The position numbers and the translations under genes were made by a program. DNA of 64,000 bases, taken from Streptomyces sp. XM4193. Lineage in GTDB: Bacteria > Actinomycetota > Actinomycetes > Streptomycetales > Streptomycetaceae. The notes beneath the pieces are model-generated. The model was not told where the DNA came from and made no database searches. It saw only the letters and a list, made by a program, of their open reading frames with translations. Shown piece after piece: positions 62,937-64,000 of the stretch. Within the stretch, counting starts at the first letter, position 1; the number at the start of each line of letters is the position of its first letter. The stretch covers positions 186,001 to 250,000 of the forward strand of contig NZ_JALLGK010000002.1 in the NCBI RefSeq assembly GCF_023072595.1, in the 5' to 3' direction.

Positions 62937-63524
62937 GGCAGGCCCGCCGACCCCGTACCGCCGACCCCGTGCCGTGACCGCATCCGCGGACCCGTCGGGC
63001 CGGACGGCGAAGGCCGGACGTCGGACGGCGGCGAGCGCTCCGGCGGCCCGTCGACGGCCGGATCGGTCTGTGCCGGCTGCCCGTTGTGCCCCCGAGCGTG
63101 ACCGGAACTGTCCGTCGAGCGCCGCGCACCTTGCGCCGCGCAACCCGTACCTGCATGATCAACTCGGCGTGTCCCGCCCGCCGTTGGGACGCGCCCGCCC
63201 GCTGTGCGCAACCGTGCGCGGCGGCGGCTCGGAGCGACTTCGAGCGCGTGACCAGCGACGCGCGCACACGGCGGCCGGCGCACCGGCTTCGGTCGACAAA
63301 GCGGCGGGCGGGGGTTCGGGCCCGGTGTGGTTGGTTATGAGAGAAGAGGAGGGCGGTGACCGATCGCACGCGTTCGTGACCGGGCGCGAGTGACCGGATG
63401 CTGTCCGTAGTACAACTGAGCAACTGTCGTACGGCATTGGCGGATACGGGTGTTGCCGCGTCAGGACTCCTGCGAGACTGCGCGCAAAAGGCTCGTGAGC
63501 CGGGACGACGGGGAAGGGGCTGCG
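62937..63524. other. 588-bp gap between two phosphatase genes
   Basis: No supported gene on either strand. The open frames are antisense shadows or lack ribosome sites. The segment at about 63400-63460 is less GC-rich (GTAGTACAACTGAGCAACTG) and probably contains the promoter of the following gene. Confidence 0.45.
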
Positions 63525-64000
63525 TTGAGCGACATTCCAGCAGAGGCGGGCAAGCCGGACGACGTACGGCGGGCTCTCGCGTTGCTGAACGCCGCCGGAG
63601 CGCGCATGGGCAACTCCCTCGACCTCGAGAAGACCGCGCGCGAGCTGTTGGACGTCGCCGTACCGCAGTTCTGCGATCTCGCAGCCGTCGACCTGTACGA
63701 GGAAGTCCTCGCGGGCGACGATCCGCAGCCCGGCAGCGGCGAGGGCAGCGCGCCGCTGCGCCGGGTCGCCTTCGCCAGCGCCGTCGGCGACGGCTCCGAC
63801 CCGGACACCGTGCCGCTGGGCTCGACCCACAGGTACGCCTTCGAGTCGCCGCACGCGCTGGCGCTGCGCACCGCCAGAGTCCGCGCCATCCAGCCGGTCA
63901 ACAGCGAGGGCGAGGCGGTCTCCGCCTTCGGCGTGCTGGTCCACTCCAGCCTCGCCGTGCCCATGATCGCCGGTGAGCGGATGCTCGGCCTGGTGCAGTT
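63525..64000 (+). CDS. GAF-containing SpoIIE-type regulatory protein (partial, cut by window end)
   Basis: The start is TTG at 63525 with AAGGGG 6 nt upstream. The visible 158 residues open with ALALLNAAGARMGNSLDLEK followed by ARELLDVAVPQFCDLAAVDL, the typical entry to a GAF domain in Streptomyces PP2C phosphatases. Residues to the edge (VSAFGVLVHSSLAVPMIAGE then RMLGLVQ) continue it. The phosphatase domain is expected beyond the window but not seen. It lies in tandem with the preceding PAS-GAF-PP2C gene. Confidence 0.75.
   Translation, partial: MSDIPAEAGKPDDVRRALALLNAAGARMGNSLDLEKTARELLDVAVPQFCDLAAVDLYEEVLAGDDPQPGSGEGSAPLRRVAFASAVGDGSDPDTVPLGSTHRYAFESPHALALRTARVRAIQPVNSEGEAVSAFGVLVHSSLAVPMIAGERMLGLVQ

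Noticed and set aside
60339..63143. Minus-strand open frame of 934 codons
   Set aside because: Antisense shadow of the PAS-GAF-PP2C gene in high-GC DNA. Repetitive Arg/Gly/Val/Glu composition and no motif.

Overview
The window is strongly GC-rich. Its genes have third codon positions almost fixed to G or C, GTG and TTG starts are frequent, and overlaps of the ATGA and GTGA type are common. Together with a WhiB-like protein, SpoIIE-type phosphatases, a Spo0M-like protein and characteristic actinobacterial DUF families, this points to a Streptomyces chromosome. Most of it looks like conserved core. The order fumC / class I fumarase / DUF1707 protein / WhiB-like / glpX / xseB-xseA / ispH / ychF matches what I remember of the S. 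coelicolor SCO5042 to SCO5064 region, but no search was run.

Layout. 1-900: start of imuB and an imuA'-like gene, with a perfect LexA (SOS) box inside the promoter. 1000-11300: OsmC peroxidase, DUF192 protein, prepilin peptidase, aldo/keto reductase, short-chain Z-isoprenyl diphosphate synthase, PhoH2-type PIN-ATPase, a secreted transglycosylase-like protein with a structured leader, and an AI-2E family transporter. 11400-18700: a membrane alpha/beta hydrolase, a leaderless PadR-ABC operon with repeated operators, and an SPFH / ribbon-helix-helix pair behind a 16-bp palindrome. 18900-22100: glyoxalase-like protein, then oxyR divergent from ahpCD. 22300-33100: SpoIIE-type phosphatase, methyltransferase, DUF402 protein, two unrelated fumarases each with an iron-box-like element, DUF1707 protein, a WhiB-like protein, glpX and a DUF4245 protein. 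33400-39400: nitroreductase, exonuclease VII, IspH and YchF.

39500-48300 is more accessory in character: VapBC, a BlaI/M56-peptidase pair, a Spo0M-like operon, a polytopic membrane protein, and a FAD monooxygenase divergent from a GntR-TetR fusion regulator. 48350-50150 carries convergent homologues of the avilamycin-resistance rRNA methyltransferases AviRb and AviRa. 51700-56940 is a divergent locus. One arm encodes an ECF sigma factor, a ZAS zinc-motif/Asp23 fusion and an Asp23-like protein. The other arm encodes two further Asp23-type proteins, a small membrane protein and two AmaP-like anchors. 57200-64000 holds a subtilisin with a P-domain, a GntR/UTRA regulator, a small SPOR-like protein and two PP2C-type phosphatases, the last cut by the window end.

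The most noteworthy points are the sigma/ZAS-Asp23/AmaP locus (a candidate envelope-stress system whose anti-sigma factor would itself be an Asp23 protein), the AviRa/AviRb pair outside any visible biosynthetic cluster, the SPFH-RHH module, the possible iron-controlled fumarase switch, and a series of genes whose -10 hexamer lies 6 or 7 nt from the start codon, implying leaderless mRNAs. No tRNA, rRNA, insertion sequence or CRISPR array was seen.
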